From: an uncultured Clostridia bacterium
Lineage (GTDB): Bacteria; Bacillota; Clostridia; Christensenellales; Borkfalkiaceae
NCBI GenBank assembly: GCA_944367045.1
Contig: CALVWI010000006.1
Location: 1 to 64,000 of the forward strand
DNA: 64,000 bases
Direction of reading: 5' to 3'
The position numbers and the translations under genes were made by a program. Under the pieces are notes generated by a model. The model did no database searches, was not told the origin of the DNA, and saw nothing but the letters and a program-made list of their open reading frames with translations. This document shows, piece after piece, positions 1-8,032 of the stretch. Position 1 is the first letter of the stretch. Every line of letters begins with the position of its first letter.

Positions 1-189
1 GCTCTTCTCCTGATAGTAGGTCTCGAGAGGCGCCTCCCGGGCGGGGAATTCCGCCGAGAGATTGGTGAAGGTGTAGGTGGCCTTGGAGAGGCCGTCTTGG
101 GACGTCTCGCCGGGCTGCACGCAGGCGGTGAGCGCCGCAAGGCACAGCACAAGCGCCGTGCCGATGCTGAAAAATTGTTTTTTGTTCAT
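1..189 (-). CDS. Lipoprotein, N-terminal 63 residues only
   Basis: This is the 5' end of a minus-strand gene that runs off the window edge. It starts MNKKQFFSIG, followed by a hydrophobic stretch and the lipobox LTAC (Cys23), so it should be a lipid-anchored exported protein. The visible mature part (about 40 residues) matches no family I know. It begins 32 bases after the C11 protease stop, on the same strand and with no terminator between, so it is probably the third gene of the MACPF-C11 operon. Its role may be tied to that pair, but that is inference from position alone. Confidence 0.75.
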   Translation of the reverse strand, partial: MNKKQFFSIGTALVLCLAALTACVQPGETSQDGLSKATYTFTNLSAEFPAREAPLETYYQEKS

Positions 190-221
190 ATGCGTTTTCC
201 GATAAAAATGCTCCTGAGGCA

Positions 222-1949
222 TCAACCCGCGGTGATGTCGATGAGCCGCGAGGCCGTGCCGTCAAAGTAGTAGAGGGCGGTGTAAGCCGTGTAGATGTTG
301 CCGTAGATATCCACGAAGTGGGGCACGATCTGGTAGTATCCCGCGGGGAGGGCGGCGATGGCGATCGCGCTCGAGGGGTTATATTCGAGCGTGCCCTCCT
401 CGACATATGCGCCGCTCTCGAAGAGGTCGCCGTCGGCGGAGACGTCTGCGTACAGCGTGGTGATCGTGCTCCCGTACGTCAAGGGAGCGATGCGCGAAGA
501 GCCGTGTTCGAGATAGCCCTCGATGCGGATGCCGCCGCCGTCGGAATAGGTGAAGAGAAGGTGCGCGGGCGCGCCGTTCACGAGCACGGGTGCGAAGTAG
601 CGCGTGTAGCCCTCCCTGCGCTCATAGATGGAGCAGTGCAGAAGGTTGCCGTCAAAGTACGCCCAGACGCCGTCGAAGCGGACGGTGTAGACCGCGTTGG
701 AGACGTCGAACTCCTTATCGCAGCCGATGGAGTACATCTTGCCCTCCGAGACCTGATCGGCGATGTGCACGTCGTAGTAGGCGGACTGGAGGTAGTTGAG
801 GCTCTCGGGCTGCAGGATGACGGTATAGCGGCCGTTCAGGTCGGAGCCCCTGTCGAGGAACGAGACGGGCTCTGCCGGCGCGACGGAGTAGTAGTCCTCG
901 AGGAAGGCGCGGTAACGTTCGTCCATGCACACGGGGGCATATGCCTGAAGGTCCTGCCCGTCGCAGGGAAAGTAAATGCTCAGGCCCGAGGCCGAGGCGC
1001 GGGAAGCGCCGCCCACGCTCTCGAGGACGCCCGCAAGGCCGAGCGGGACGCCCAGATTCTCCGCGATGGAGCCGAGGTCCGCCATGCTGTTGCGGACGCC
1101 CAGCTCCTGCGTGCCGAACTTCATGCTCGCGTCCATGACGCCCGAGAAGGAGGCAAGGTCACGTTTGACTGCCTCTCCGAGCTCCCCCACCGCCGCGGTG
1201 AGCGCGTCCGTGCGGGTGAGGTCGGTGAGCGAGAGGGTGTACGGCTTGCCGCTGTGCTTTTCGGCGTAGGCGGCGAGGATGTCCCCGTAGTCCTCCTGCG
1301 CGACGGCGGAAAGGAGCGAGGAATAGTCCCAGCCCTCGGCGGGTTCCAGGTCCTGAGAGGCGATCATGCGGTCGGCATGGGGAGCGAGGGCGAGGGCGGT
1401 GTCGTAGGTCGCCATCAGGCAGGCATCGAGGCCCACCATCTCAAAGTGCAGGCCCGCCCGCGTGAGTGCGGCGTCGAGTTCCCGGAGCGTGAGCGCGTCG
1501 CCGCCGAACAGCTCGTCCGCGCAGACGCCCGCAACGCTCCCGCCGCCGTGGTCCCAGAGGATGAGCGAGACGTTCTCCGCCTCGTAGTTCGCCGCGAAGG
1601 TGAGGAAGGACGCAAGGGTGTCCTCCTCCCCCATCGAGGCGGACGGAAGGCGCTCCAAAAGGCGCAGCTCCCCGTCCTCGACGGTATAGCGGCAGAGGGA
1701 ATCGGCGGGGATGCCGTGGGAATGCCAGCGCTCCGCCCCGCCCGTCTGCAAAACGACTTCCAGATTACGGGGAAGTTTTGCCGAGAGCATCTCCTCGATG
1801 TTGGCACTCGCATAGCCGTGCTCGCTCTCGAGGTCGCTGCCGCACATATAGATGAGCAGCAGCGCGCTCTCCCCGCCCGTACACGCGGAGAGGACGGGAA
1901 GGGCGAGCAGAAGGAGCAGCATCACAAGACACAACGCCCGCTGTTTCAT
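222..1949 (-). CDS. C11 (clostripain-like) cysteine protease, lipoprotein
   Basis: The protein has 575 residues. The N-terminus is a lipoprotein signal with lipobox LSAC (Cys23), so it should sit on the outer face of the membrane. The peptidase C11 signatures are clear: LWDHGGG with catalytic His134 and GLDACLMA with catalytic Cys177, preceded by the family's IYMCGSDLE strand. Clostripains cleave after Arg or Lys, and some, such as fragipain of Bacteroides fragilis, activate a secreted toxin. The C-terminal 230 residues look like beta-rich accessory domain and are not assigned. The ATG lies one base after the stop of the MACPF lipoprotein gene, so the two are almost certainly co-transcribed. 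That the MACPF protein is its substrate is my inference. Confidence 0.9.
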   Translation of the reverse strand: MKQRALCLVMLLLLLALPVLSACTGGESALLLIYMCGSDLESEHGYASANIEEMLSAKLPRNLEVVLQTGGAERWHSHGIPADSLCRYTVEDGELRLLERLPSASMGEEDTLASFLTFAANYEAENVSLILWDHGGGSVAGVCADELFGGDALTLRELDAALTRAGLHFEMVGLDACLMATYDTALALAPHADRMIASQDLEPAEGWDYSSLLSAVAQEDYGDILAAYAEKHSGKPYTLSLTDLTRTDALTAAVGELGEAVKRDLASFSGVMDASMKFGTQELGVRNSMADLGSIAENLGVPLGLAGVLESVGGASRASASGLSIYFPCDGQDLQAYAPVCMDERYRAFLEDYYSVAPAEPVSFLDRGSDLNGRYTVILQPESLNYLQSAYYDVHIADQVSEGKMYSIGCDKEFDVSNAVYTVRFDGVWAYFDGNLLHCSIYERREGYTRYFAPVLVNGAPAHLLFTYSDGGGIRIEGYLEHGSSRIAPLTYGSTITTLYADVSADGDLFESGAYVEEGTLEYNPSSAIAIAALPAGYYQIVPHFVDIYGNIYTAYTALYYFDGTASRLIDITAG

Positions 1950-1950
1950 A

Positions 1951-3984
1951 TCACTTCAGGGCGATGCAGGGCACGACGGGCGCACTGTATTCCGGCGAAG
2001 GGTTTCTCCAGAAATACCAATACCTCGTGCTCGGATTGTATTCGAAGAAGGTGATGCACACTCCGTGTAAATCCGCCTCAAGGCCGCAGACGTTCGGGTC
2101 GACGTAGTCGGAGGGCGATGCAAAGTAGTGGCAATTATCGGGAGCCCCTCTCGCGATGGCAAAGTCGGTCAAGACGACCCCATCTGCATAATAATTTTCG
2201 CGGTAGGGCGCGATGCTCACGGAGTCCATCACGAGCGAACTTTCACCCTTCGCGGGGTGCGCTCTGTTATAGACGTGCACATAGCCGAGGCGGCTGCGCG
2301 GCTCATTCTGAAAGGCAAGCGACATAAACTTGCCGTTGAGGAAACTTCGGAGCCCGCTCGTCTCCCAAAACCAATCATCAAGCGGCCCCCTTGCGGACGC
2401 CACGTCATACAAGTCATAGTACGTCCAGAAATAGGAGCGGTAGTCGAGCGCCTTGTTCGCGACAAACAGCCTCTGCCCGTTCATGTCGGTGTCGTAATAC
2501 GACCAAGTGATGGGCTCAAATTCAAAATAATAGGTCGTGTGCGCGTCGTACCCGTTGTGCGTAACCTCCGGCGAATATGCCAGGTACTTTTTGCCGCTGT
2601 AGGTGATGACGTCGCCCTCAGTGAGATATGTACCCGCCACTTCTCCCGCGCCCGACGCGAGAGCATTCATAACATCGGGGGAGGCGAGCGTCTGCGGATA
2701 CTCTCCGTATGTGAGGGAAGCGGACGCACCGGAAATGAAATAATCTTCGAGCAGTTTGTCGTACGAACCGTCGGCAAGTTCTGAAAACGCCGCGCTCAGC
2801 TCCGCCTTACGCACGTTGCCCTCCGGGGTGTCGGGCAGCAGCTCCCAAATGGGATAGAGCGAGTTGGGGTTGAGGACGCCGATCATTGTGGGCGCATCGG
2901 CGATCGTCTTGAGCCACGCTCCGTAGTTGGCGGTCACCGTCTCGAGCGAAGCCATATCCATCGGCTCACCGCCGTACACCTGCACGGAGTTCATAATGTT
3001 CACGTGTTTGGAGGCCGCCTCTTCCTTATATTCGTTGGAGACGTTCACCGAGCCGTCCGCCTTGAAGCTGCCAATGCCCGCGGAGAGCTTGCCGCCGATC
3101 TTTTCGATGTCCTCCTGCGACGTCGACGAATCGGTGGAATAGAGGTAGTAATTGAAGTCCAGACGGCCGCCGTAGGCAGCGCTCGTGATGACATGCGTAC
3201 CGTACTTTTCAAAGAGCTCCTCGGGCGTGACGTCGGAGTCTGCGAGGTCGCGCGCGAAGGATTCGTCGAGGTAATCGCGGTAGCTATCCACCTTCTCGCG
3301 GAAGGTGAGCGTCATCGTCTGCGCGCTGGTGTGAAACTTCATGAATTCCTGCTTCTCGGTGAGCGAGCTCTTGGCGAGGCTGGAAAAGTCGACGTTGACG
3401 CTCGCCGAAAAGAAAGAACCATAGGAAGCGCCCAAAGAGGCGCTCAACTGCTTGGAATAGCTGGACATGAAGCTGTCCATCGTGTTGCCGCTCGCGGACA
3501 TACCCACGACGCGCGTCATGTGATTGAGGCGCAGCTTGCCCGAGTCGATGATGGCGTCGATGTCGAAGATGGGGTTGATGATCTGCGCCTCGTTGCCGTT
3601 GATGTAGCCCGAGGAGATGACGTTGTAACCCGCGCCGATGAAGGCGGTCTCGTCGTCGATGTCGGTGAAGTTGCCGAACGCCTTGTCCTCGTCCGAGGTG
3701 TTGTCCGTGACGGTGACGCGGTAGGTGTACTCCTCGCCGCCGCTCGTCCTGCGGATGATGGTGCTGCCCTCGTTGACGGCGACGATGGCGCCGTTCGCGA
3801 CGTTGGCGACTTGGGTGTCGTCGGAGGAGAACTCGTCCATGACGCCCGCGTCGGGGATGACGTAGAACTCATCCACGTTGAGCGCGAGCTCTTCGTCCGC
3901 CTTCCCCGCGCAGCCCGTGAGCACGGCCGTGCACAGCCCTGCGAGCAGCAGCGTGCTCAGAAAGAGTGATAAAAGTTTCTTCAT
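1951..3984 (-). CDS. MACPF (perforin-like) lipoprotein with BIG2 and DUF6273-like domains
   Basis: The protein has 677 residues. The ATG at 3984 is preceded by AAAGGAG; an upstream in-frame extension lacks a site. Domains in order: lipoprotein signal with LTGC (Cys25); a BIG2-like Ig domain at about 37-92; a MACPF domain at about 105-390; and a C-terminal DUF6273-like region from about 425, which opens YGEYPQT and contains WETSGLRSFLNGKF. The MACPF signature is exact in spacing: YGTH at 261-264 and GG at 271-272. Gly/Ser-rich segments on either side of it (about 170-205 and 285-325) fit the two helix clusters that unfurl into membrane hairpins in this family. MACPF proteins are well known from vertebrate immunity and from Bacteroides antibacterial toxins; a lipid-anchored one in Clostridia is unusual. 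It is followed at one base by a C11 protease. The function could be pore formation, adhesion or defence. Confidence 0.85.
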   Translation of the reverse strand: MKKLLSLFLSTLLLAGLCTAVLTGCAGKADEELALNVDEFYVIPDAGVMDEFSSDDTQVANVANGAIVAVNEGSTIIRRTSGGEEYTYRVTVTDNTSDEDKAFGNFTDIDDETAFIGAGYNVISSGYINGNEAQIINPIFDIDAIIDSGKLRLNHMTRVVGMSASGNTMDSFMSSYSKQLSASLGASYGSFFSASVNVDFSSLAKSSLTEKQEFMKFHTSAQTMTLTFREKVDSYRDYLDESFARDLADSDVTPEELFEKYGTHVITSAAYGGRLDFNYYLYSTDSSTSQEDIEKIGGKLSAGIGSFKADGSVNVSNEYKEEAASKHVNIMNSVQVYGGEPMDMASLETVTANYGAWLKTIADAPTMIGVLNPNSLYPIWELLPDTPEGNVRKAELSAAFSELADGSYDKLLEDYFISGASASLTYGEYPQTLASPDVMNALASGAGEVAGTYLTEGDVITYSGKKYLAYSPEVTHNGYDAHTTYYFEFEPITWSYYDTDMNGQRLFVANKALDYRSYFWTYYDLYDVASARGPLDDWFWETSGLRSFLNGKFMSLAFQNEPRSRLGYVHVYNRAHPAKGESSLVMDSVSIAPYRENYYADGVVLTDFAIARGAPDNCHYFASPSDYVDPNVCGLEADLHGVCITFFEYNPSTRYWYFWRNPSPEYSAPVVPCIALK

Positions 3985-4080
3985 AAAACTCCTTTGTGTG
4001 ATGAGGTCGGGCGCTATGCCCGCATGCGGCGCCGGGCCCCTCCTGTATGGCGAAAAAGGGGCATCGCCAAACCGCACGGC

Positions 4081-4113
4081 CGTGATTATATCACGTTGCC
4101 CCCTCTCTGTCAA
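4081..4113 (-). promoter_or_regulatory. Consensus promoter and palindromic operator of the MACPF operon
   Basis: On the minus strand there is TTGACA (4108-4113), 17 bases, then TATAAT (4085-4090). A perfect palindrome, CGTGAT-TAT-ATCACG (4081-4095), covers the -10 box, so a repressor could block this strong promoter. The expected start near 4078 leaves a leader of about 94 bases with GC-rich hairpins. Confidence 0.75.
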
Positions 4114-4216
4114 ATCGTTTTACGATCCCCCCTGCCCTGCCCCGAGAGGGAAATCTTTCCCGCCTTCCGATCGGGCGGAACGGGGCATTTGAGAGGGAGC
4201 AAAAATGGCATAAAGC

Positions 4217-4254
4217 GGCCGCGGGGGCGCACCATTCGGTGCGCCCCCGCGGCC
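4217..4254. terminator. 17-bp perfect GC hairpin (copy 1 of 2)
   Basis: Arms of 17 bases at 4217-4233 and 4238-4254 are perfectly complementary around the loop ATTC. It lies behind the YczE-like gene on the minus strand and is its likely terminator. An identical 39-base sequence occurs at 7476-7514. Confidence 0.75.
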
Positions 4255-4269
4255 TTTTCGTTCAAATCT

Positions 4270-4956
4270 TCACAGCCGACGGGAGAGCTTTCCGCACCGT
4301 GCTCTGAAAGCCGCTGCGGGGCCGTCCCCTTGGAAATATTTCTTCAACCGCCCCATTCCCTGTATGGCGGGGCCGAGGAAGAGCGTCATCGCGAGCGTCA
4401 CGAAGCCCGCCTCTCCGCCGAGAAGAAAGCCGACGAGCATATGCGCTCCGTCGTAGAAAATGCGCACGGCCTTGAAGTCGGCGCTCCTATGGAGCAGTCT
4501 GCCGACGCCCCTCGCGAGCAGGTCTGCAAGGGCATCGTAGGGCGCCAACCCCTGACCGCTGTTGGCATAGACGGCGGCGAAGAGGACAAAGACCGCAAGC
4601 CCCGCGGCCAAGAGCAGCAGCCTCACCGAAAGGGTGGGCAGCGCGGGGATGCCCGACTTTGCCCAGACAATGGAGAACAGGTCTGCCGTGTACCCCACGA
4701 GGAACATATTGGCGAATGTGCCCGCTCCGATGTAGCTCCCGTCGAACGCCGTGACGAGGAGGAGCGCCGCGGCATTGTAGAGGAGCTGGCACGTCCCGAA
4801 CGGGATGCCGCTCAGATAGCTGATGCCGTAGTTCATTGCAGAGCAGGGGTCCGTTCCGAAGTGCGTCAGGCGCAGCAGGGAGACCCCGACGCCCATCATG
4901 AACACGCTCATGCACACGGCGGCGATTTTCACCGCCCTCTGCCCCGCGGAGCGCAT
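4270..4956 (-). CDS. YczE/YitT-like multi-pass membrane protein
   Basis: The protein has 228 residues with about five membrane segments and resembles the YczE family (COG2364, DUF6198-like). The family features seen are GVGVSLLRLTHFGTDPCSAM near the N-terminus and GQGLAPYDAL in the second half, an internal repeat of the G-x-x-P-x-D/S pattern. The biochemical role of the family is not known. The start ATG overlaps the fucosidase stop in TGATG (4954-4958), so translation is probably coupled. This links it to the glycan gene, perhaps as a transporter-like partner, though that is speculative. Confidence 0.75.
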   Translation of the reverse strand: MRSAGQRAVKIAAVCMSVFMMGVGVSLLRLTHFGTDPCSAMNYGISYLSGIPFGTCQLLYNAAALLLVTAFDGSYIGAGTFANMFLVGYTADLFSIVWAKSGIPALPTLSVRLLLLAAGLAVFVLFAAVYANSGQGLAPYDALADLLARGVGRLLHRSADFKAVRIFYDGAHMLVGFLLGGEAGFVTLAMTLFLGPAIQGMGRLKKYFQGDGPAAAFRARCGKLSRRL

Positions 4957-6446
4957 CAGTCGATGGAGATCTTCACACATACGGGCTTCTCGCTGACGAT
5001 CTTCTCGCTCAGGCGCAGCTCGAGGCACGCCCGGGTGCGCCGCAACGTCACCTTGACGTCGGGATAACCGAGCACCTGTGCGCCCAGAAGCACCTCGTTC
5101 TCGTCCGGGACGCCGTGATAGCCCAAAGAGCGCACCCTGATGACGTCCGTTGCGTTCATCCTCATGACGAAGGCATAGATGGTGCCGCCCCGGTAGGTGA
5201 AGCGGATGTCCTTCTCGGTGAAGACCTTCCCGTCCGCGTCCGAGAACTGTCCCTCCCGGATCTTCGTCGGGCCCTCGCCGTACGTCTTCCAGTACGTCGT
5301 ATCAAAGACGGCCTCCCCGTTGACGCGCATCCACGCGCCGATCTCCTTGAGGAGCGCCCTCTCCTCCTCGCAGATGCTGCCGTCGGCACGCGGCCCGACG
5401 TTCAGCAGCAGGCACCCGTTCTTGCTGACGGTATCCACGAGGGTGCAGAGGATGTCGGACGCCCGCTTCCACCGGTTGTCGGGCGCGTAGCTCCACGAAT
5501 TCTCGGTCAGGGAGGTGTCCGTCTGCCAGCTCCGCGGGGAAATGCCCGCCATCTGCCCGCGCTCGAGGTCGAATACGGCCGTTCCGAGGGCGAACGCGTC
5601 GTGCTTGTAGTCGATCGCCACCTCGATGCCCCACTCTTCCGCGCGGTCGTAATAATAGGCGGCGAACTTCTTTAAGTAGGGCTTGAAGGCATGGTTGTTG
5701 ATCCACCAGTCGAAGTACACCATCCGCGGGCGGTACTTTTCGACGAGCTCACACGTTCGGGCGAGCCAGTTTTCGCAGTGCTCGCGCATCCGCGGCGAAT
5801 CGATCCCCACGGAATAGAGGTCCTTCGGGAACCATCCCTTCAGCCCCTCCGTCAGGACGGCGGGGCCGTAAAGCGCGTCGTTTGCGGGGTCGTTGACGTC
5901 GCTGTCGAACTCCCGCCCCTCGTTCAGGAACCAATAGTGCTCCGCCCTGTGGCTGGACGCGCAGAAGACGATGCCCCGCCGCTCCGCCTCCGCCCTGAGT
6001 TCCCCGAGGATGTCCCTGTGCGGGCCCTTGCGGACGCAATTCCACTCGGACAGGTCGCTGTCGTAGATCTGAAACCCGTCGTGATGTTCGGCGACGGGCA
6101 CCAAATAGCGGACGCCCGCCTCCTCGAAGAGGTCCAGCCATTGCTTCGCGTCGAACTTCGGCGCCGTGAACAGCCCGACGAGGTCCTTATAGCCGACGTG
6201 CTTCAGATCCCCGTACGTCCGCTTGAAGTGCTCGTTTTCGGGCGAGCCCTCGCGGTACATATGGCGGGGATACCACTCGTAGGAATATTCGGGGACGGTG
6301 AACACGCCCCATGTGACGAACATCCCGAACTTTGCCCGCCGGAACCACTCGGGCGTCCTGTGCTCGGCGAGCAACCTCCAGTCCGGCTTATACTTCCCGC
6401 GCGCGATCACCTCGTCGACCAATGTGAGATACTCTCTTTCATTCAT
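4956..6446 (-). CDS. GH29 alpha-L-fucosidase
   Basis: The enzyme has 496 residues and no signal peptide, so it should act in the cytoplasm on imported fucosylated oligosaccharides. GH29 hallmarks: FGMFVTWG near residue 40, AEHHDGF at 119-125, and RMVYFDWW with the likely nucleophile Asp246. It removes alpha-linked L-fucose from glycans by a retaining mechanism. The ATG at 6446 follows AGGAGGAAGG. It is divergent from an AraC-family gene, which probably controls it in response to a sugar. The following YczE-like gene overlaps its stop codon. The acid/base residue cannot be placed by eye. Confidence 0.9.
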   Translation of the reverse strand: MNEREYLTLVDEVIARGKYKPDWRLLAEHRTPEWFRRAKFGMFVTWGVFTVPEYSYEWYPRHMYREGSPENEHFKRTYGDLKHVGYKDLVGLFTAPKFDAKQWLDLFEEAGVRYLVPVAEHHDGFQIYDSDLSEWNCVRKGPHRDILGELRAEAERRGIVFCASSHRAEHYWFLNEGREFDSDVNDPANDALYGPAVLTEGLKGWFPKDLYSVGIDSPRMREHCENWLARTCELVEKYRPRMVYFDWWINNHAFKPYLKKFAAYYYDRAEEWGIEVAIDYKHDAFALGTAVFDLERGQMAGISPRSWQTDTSLTENSWSYAPDNRWKRASDILCTLVDTVSKNGCLLLNVGPRADGSICEEERALLKEIGAWMRVNGEAVFDTTYWKTYGEGPTKIREGQFSDADGKVFTEKDIRFTYRGGTIYAFVMRMNATDVIRVRSLGYHGVPDENEVLLGAQVLGYPDVKVTLRRTRACLELRLSEKIVSEKPVCVKISID

Positions 6447-6473
6447 CTTGCCTTCCTCCTTTGAAGTGCCCCG

Positions 6474-6482
6474 AGTATAGCA
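6474..6482 (-). promoter_or_regulatory. Extended -10 promoter of the fucosidase gene
   Basis: The minus strand reads TGC-TATACT, an extended -10 element, without a good -35 box. A weak -35 fits a promoter that needs an activator, here the divergent AraC protein. Confidence 0.5.
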
Positions 6483-6553
6483 TACTTTGGCGGGCAATGT
6501 TAGAGAGCATTCTGTCATAAATCATGATTTTTGTCGTAATCTCGACGATTTTC

Positions 6554-6588
6554 TTGACGGAACGCCGATCGTCTGATAGAATACAGCC
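6554..6588 (+). promoter_or_regulatory. Promoter of the AraC gene, placed for a leaderless mRNA
   Basis: TTGACG (6554-6559), 17 bases, TAGAAT (6577-6582). The ATG at 6589 comes only six bases after the -10 box, and no Shine-Dalgarno sequence is present. Transcription should therefore start at or next to the A of ATG. Confidence 0.7.
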
Positions 6589-7437
6589 ATGAAGTTCAAT
6601 TTGCCAAACCTGACATTCGCGATCGGAAACGTGCTCTTTCGTCCCGTACAGCTCACTCTTGAAAGAATGGGCGGCGACTTCCCGATGCACGCGCACGGGA
6701 GCGGCAGCTATGAACTGCACCTGATCGCGGACGGGAAGGGCATTCTTCGGACGGGAGACAGGGAGTATCCCCTCTCGCGGAACTGCTGCTTCGTCACGGG
6801 GCCGAACGTCGGGCACGAACAGCTCGTCGACCCCGCCGATCCGATGAGCGAATACTGCATCTACCTGACGACGGAGCGGCTCGACGGGCCCGTCTCCGAG
6901 ATCGCGGACGTCTTTTTGAAAAACGCCTTCTGGTTCGGCGAGGGAGAGACCCTTCTCGAGCCGATGCGGCGGTGCTTCGAAGAGCTCGGCGGCGCCGAGA
7001 CGGGCTGCATCGAGTTTGCGGTCACCTACCTCAGGCAGATCATCCTGCTCACGGCGCGCATGGAGATGGCGGCGCCCTTCCCCGAGCGCGTGGAGAAGCA
7101 CTTTTTGGACGACAAGTTCCTCCGCATCGAGGAGATGTTCCTCTACTCATACGACTTCGTCACGCTCGACAGCCTCGCCGCAGAGATCGGGTTCAGCGCG
7201 CGGCAGACGCAGCGCATCCTCAAGGCGCACTACGGCAAGAGCTTCCGCGAAATGCGGGACGAAGCAAGGCTCTCGCAGGCCAAATACCTGTTGGAGACGG
7301 GCACGATGTCCGTCTCGGACATCGCCCAACGCGTGGGATACTCCTCTTTGGAGCACTTCTCCTATGCCTTCAAACGGCACTTCCGCGTCTCTCCCCTGAA
7401 GTGGAAAAAGGGACATTTCCGCCCCTCTGGAAATTGA
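6589..7437 (+). CDS. AraC-family transcription regulator
   Basis: The protein has 282 residues: an N-terminal cupin sensor domain (MHAHGSGSYELH, about residues 27-38) and a C-terminal pair of helix-turn-helix motifs. The last part carries the family signature SVSDIAQRVGYSSLEHFSYAFKRHF. Divergent from the GH29 gene, it is a likely sugar-responsive activator of fucosidase and its partner. Translation apparently begins without a leader, since the promoter -10 box ends six bases before ATG and there is no ribosome-binding site. Any start further in would cut the cupin domain. Confidence 0.9.
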   Translation: MKFNLPNLTFAIGNVLFRPVQLTLERMGGDFPMHAHGSGSYELHLIADGKGILRTGDREYPLSRNCCFVTGPNVGHEQLVDPADPMSEYCIYLTTERLDGPVSEIADVFLKNAFWFGEGETLLEPMRRCFEELGGAETGCIEFAVTYLRQIILLTARMEMAAPFPERVEKHFLDDKFLRIEEMFLYSYDFVTLDSLAAEIGFSARQTQRILKAHYGKSFREMRDEARLSQAKYLLETGTMSVSDIAQRVGYSSLEHFSYAFKRHFRVSPLKWKKGHFRPSGN

Positions 7438-7476
7438 CACCCGCGGGGGCCGCCTTCCGCAGCGGCAATAGCAAAC

Positions 7477-7514
7477 GGCCGCGGGGGCGCACCATTCGGT
7501 GCGCCCCCGCGGCC
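7477..7514. terminator. 17-bp perfect GC hairpin (copy 2 of 2)
   Basis: Same sequence as the hairpin at 4217-4254. It sits between the convergent AraC (plus) and HxlR (minus) genes and could stop transcription from both sides, although the T tracts are weak. Confidence 0.75.
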
Positions 7515-7526
7515 TCGTCTTAAAAT

Positions 7527-7868
7527 TCATCTTCTGTTTTTATCTCCCCACTCGCAGAGAGCGTCCAAAATGGGCATTAAGGACTGCCCGCGCTCGGAGA
7601 GCGAATACTCCACCTTGGGCGGGATCTGCGGGTACTCCTTCCTCACGACGAGCCCGTCCGCCTCCAGCTCCTTCAAAGAAGAGGAGAGCGTCTTATAGGT
7701 GATGGACGAGATGTAGCGCTTGAGCTCGTTGAAGCGCACCACGCCGAACTCCATGAGCGTGTATAGAATGGTCATCTTGTATTTTCCGCTGATGAGCGAA
7801 AGCGTGTACGAAAAGCCCGTGTCGCACAGCCGCTCGGAGGAAATGCACCTCCCTGTTTTCTTCTCCAT
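7527..7868 (-). CDS. HxlR-family winged-helix regulator
   Basis: The protein has 113 residues with the HxlR core LISGKYKMTILYTLMEFG, then FNELKRYISSITYKTLSSSL and LEADGLVVRKEYPQIPPKVE. The ATG at 7868 follows GGGGAGG; a GTG 18 bases upstream would destroy the site. Cys14 near the N-terminus recalls the redox-sensing Cys of YodB and HypR, which act as sensors of quinones and aldehydes. It is divergent from a flavin reductase gene, as is common for these regulators, and inverted repeats lie between them. Confidence 0.88.
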   Translation of the reverse strand: MEKKTGRCISSERLCDTGFSYTLSLISGKYKMTILYTLMEFGVVRFNELKRYISSITYKTLSSSLKELEADGLVVRKEYPQIPPKVEYSLSERGQSLMPILDALCEWGDKNRR

Positions 7869-7884
7869 ATCGTCCTCCCCTGAC

Positions 7885-7952
7885 ACTATCCTGAATGATA
7901 GTATCGCACTTTTATGTGCGTACTTGACAATTCAATTATACACGCCTATACT
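7885..7952 (+). promoter_or_regulatory. Divergent control region: two inverted repeats and a consensus promoter
   Basis: Repeat 1 is ACTATC-CTGAAT-GATAGT (7885-7902), similar in form to YodB-type operators. Repeat 2 is CGCAC-TTTTAT-GTGCG (7905-7920). The flavin reductase promoter follows: TTGACA (7924-7929), 17 bases, TATACT (7947-7952). The HxlR protein probably binds one or both repeats. Confidence 0.7.
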
Positions 7953-8032
7953 GTCGCTGTCAAGAGAAACGGGGCGCACCCCGCGCTTTCAAAGATGCGG
8001 TGCGGCGAACCCTCAAACAAGGAGATAGGAAG

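Noticed and set aside
318..2054. Long plus-strand open frame (578 codons) opposite the C11 protease gene
   Set aside because: It is antisense to a gene with clear catalytic motifs, has no ribosome site and is rich in Arg, Val and Ala as expected of a shadow frame at high GC. Many similar frames across the window were left out for the same reason.
4114..4216. Small gene between the MACPF promoter and the hairpin
   Set aside because: No frame with a ribosome site and start was found; the stretch is GC-rich spacer.
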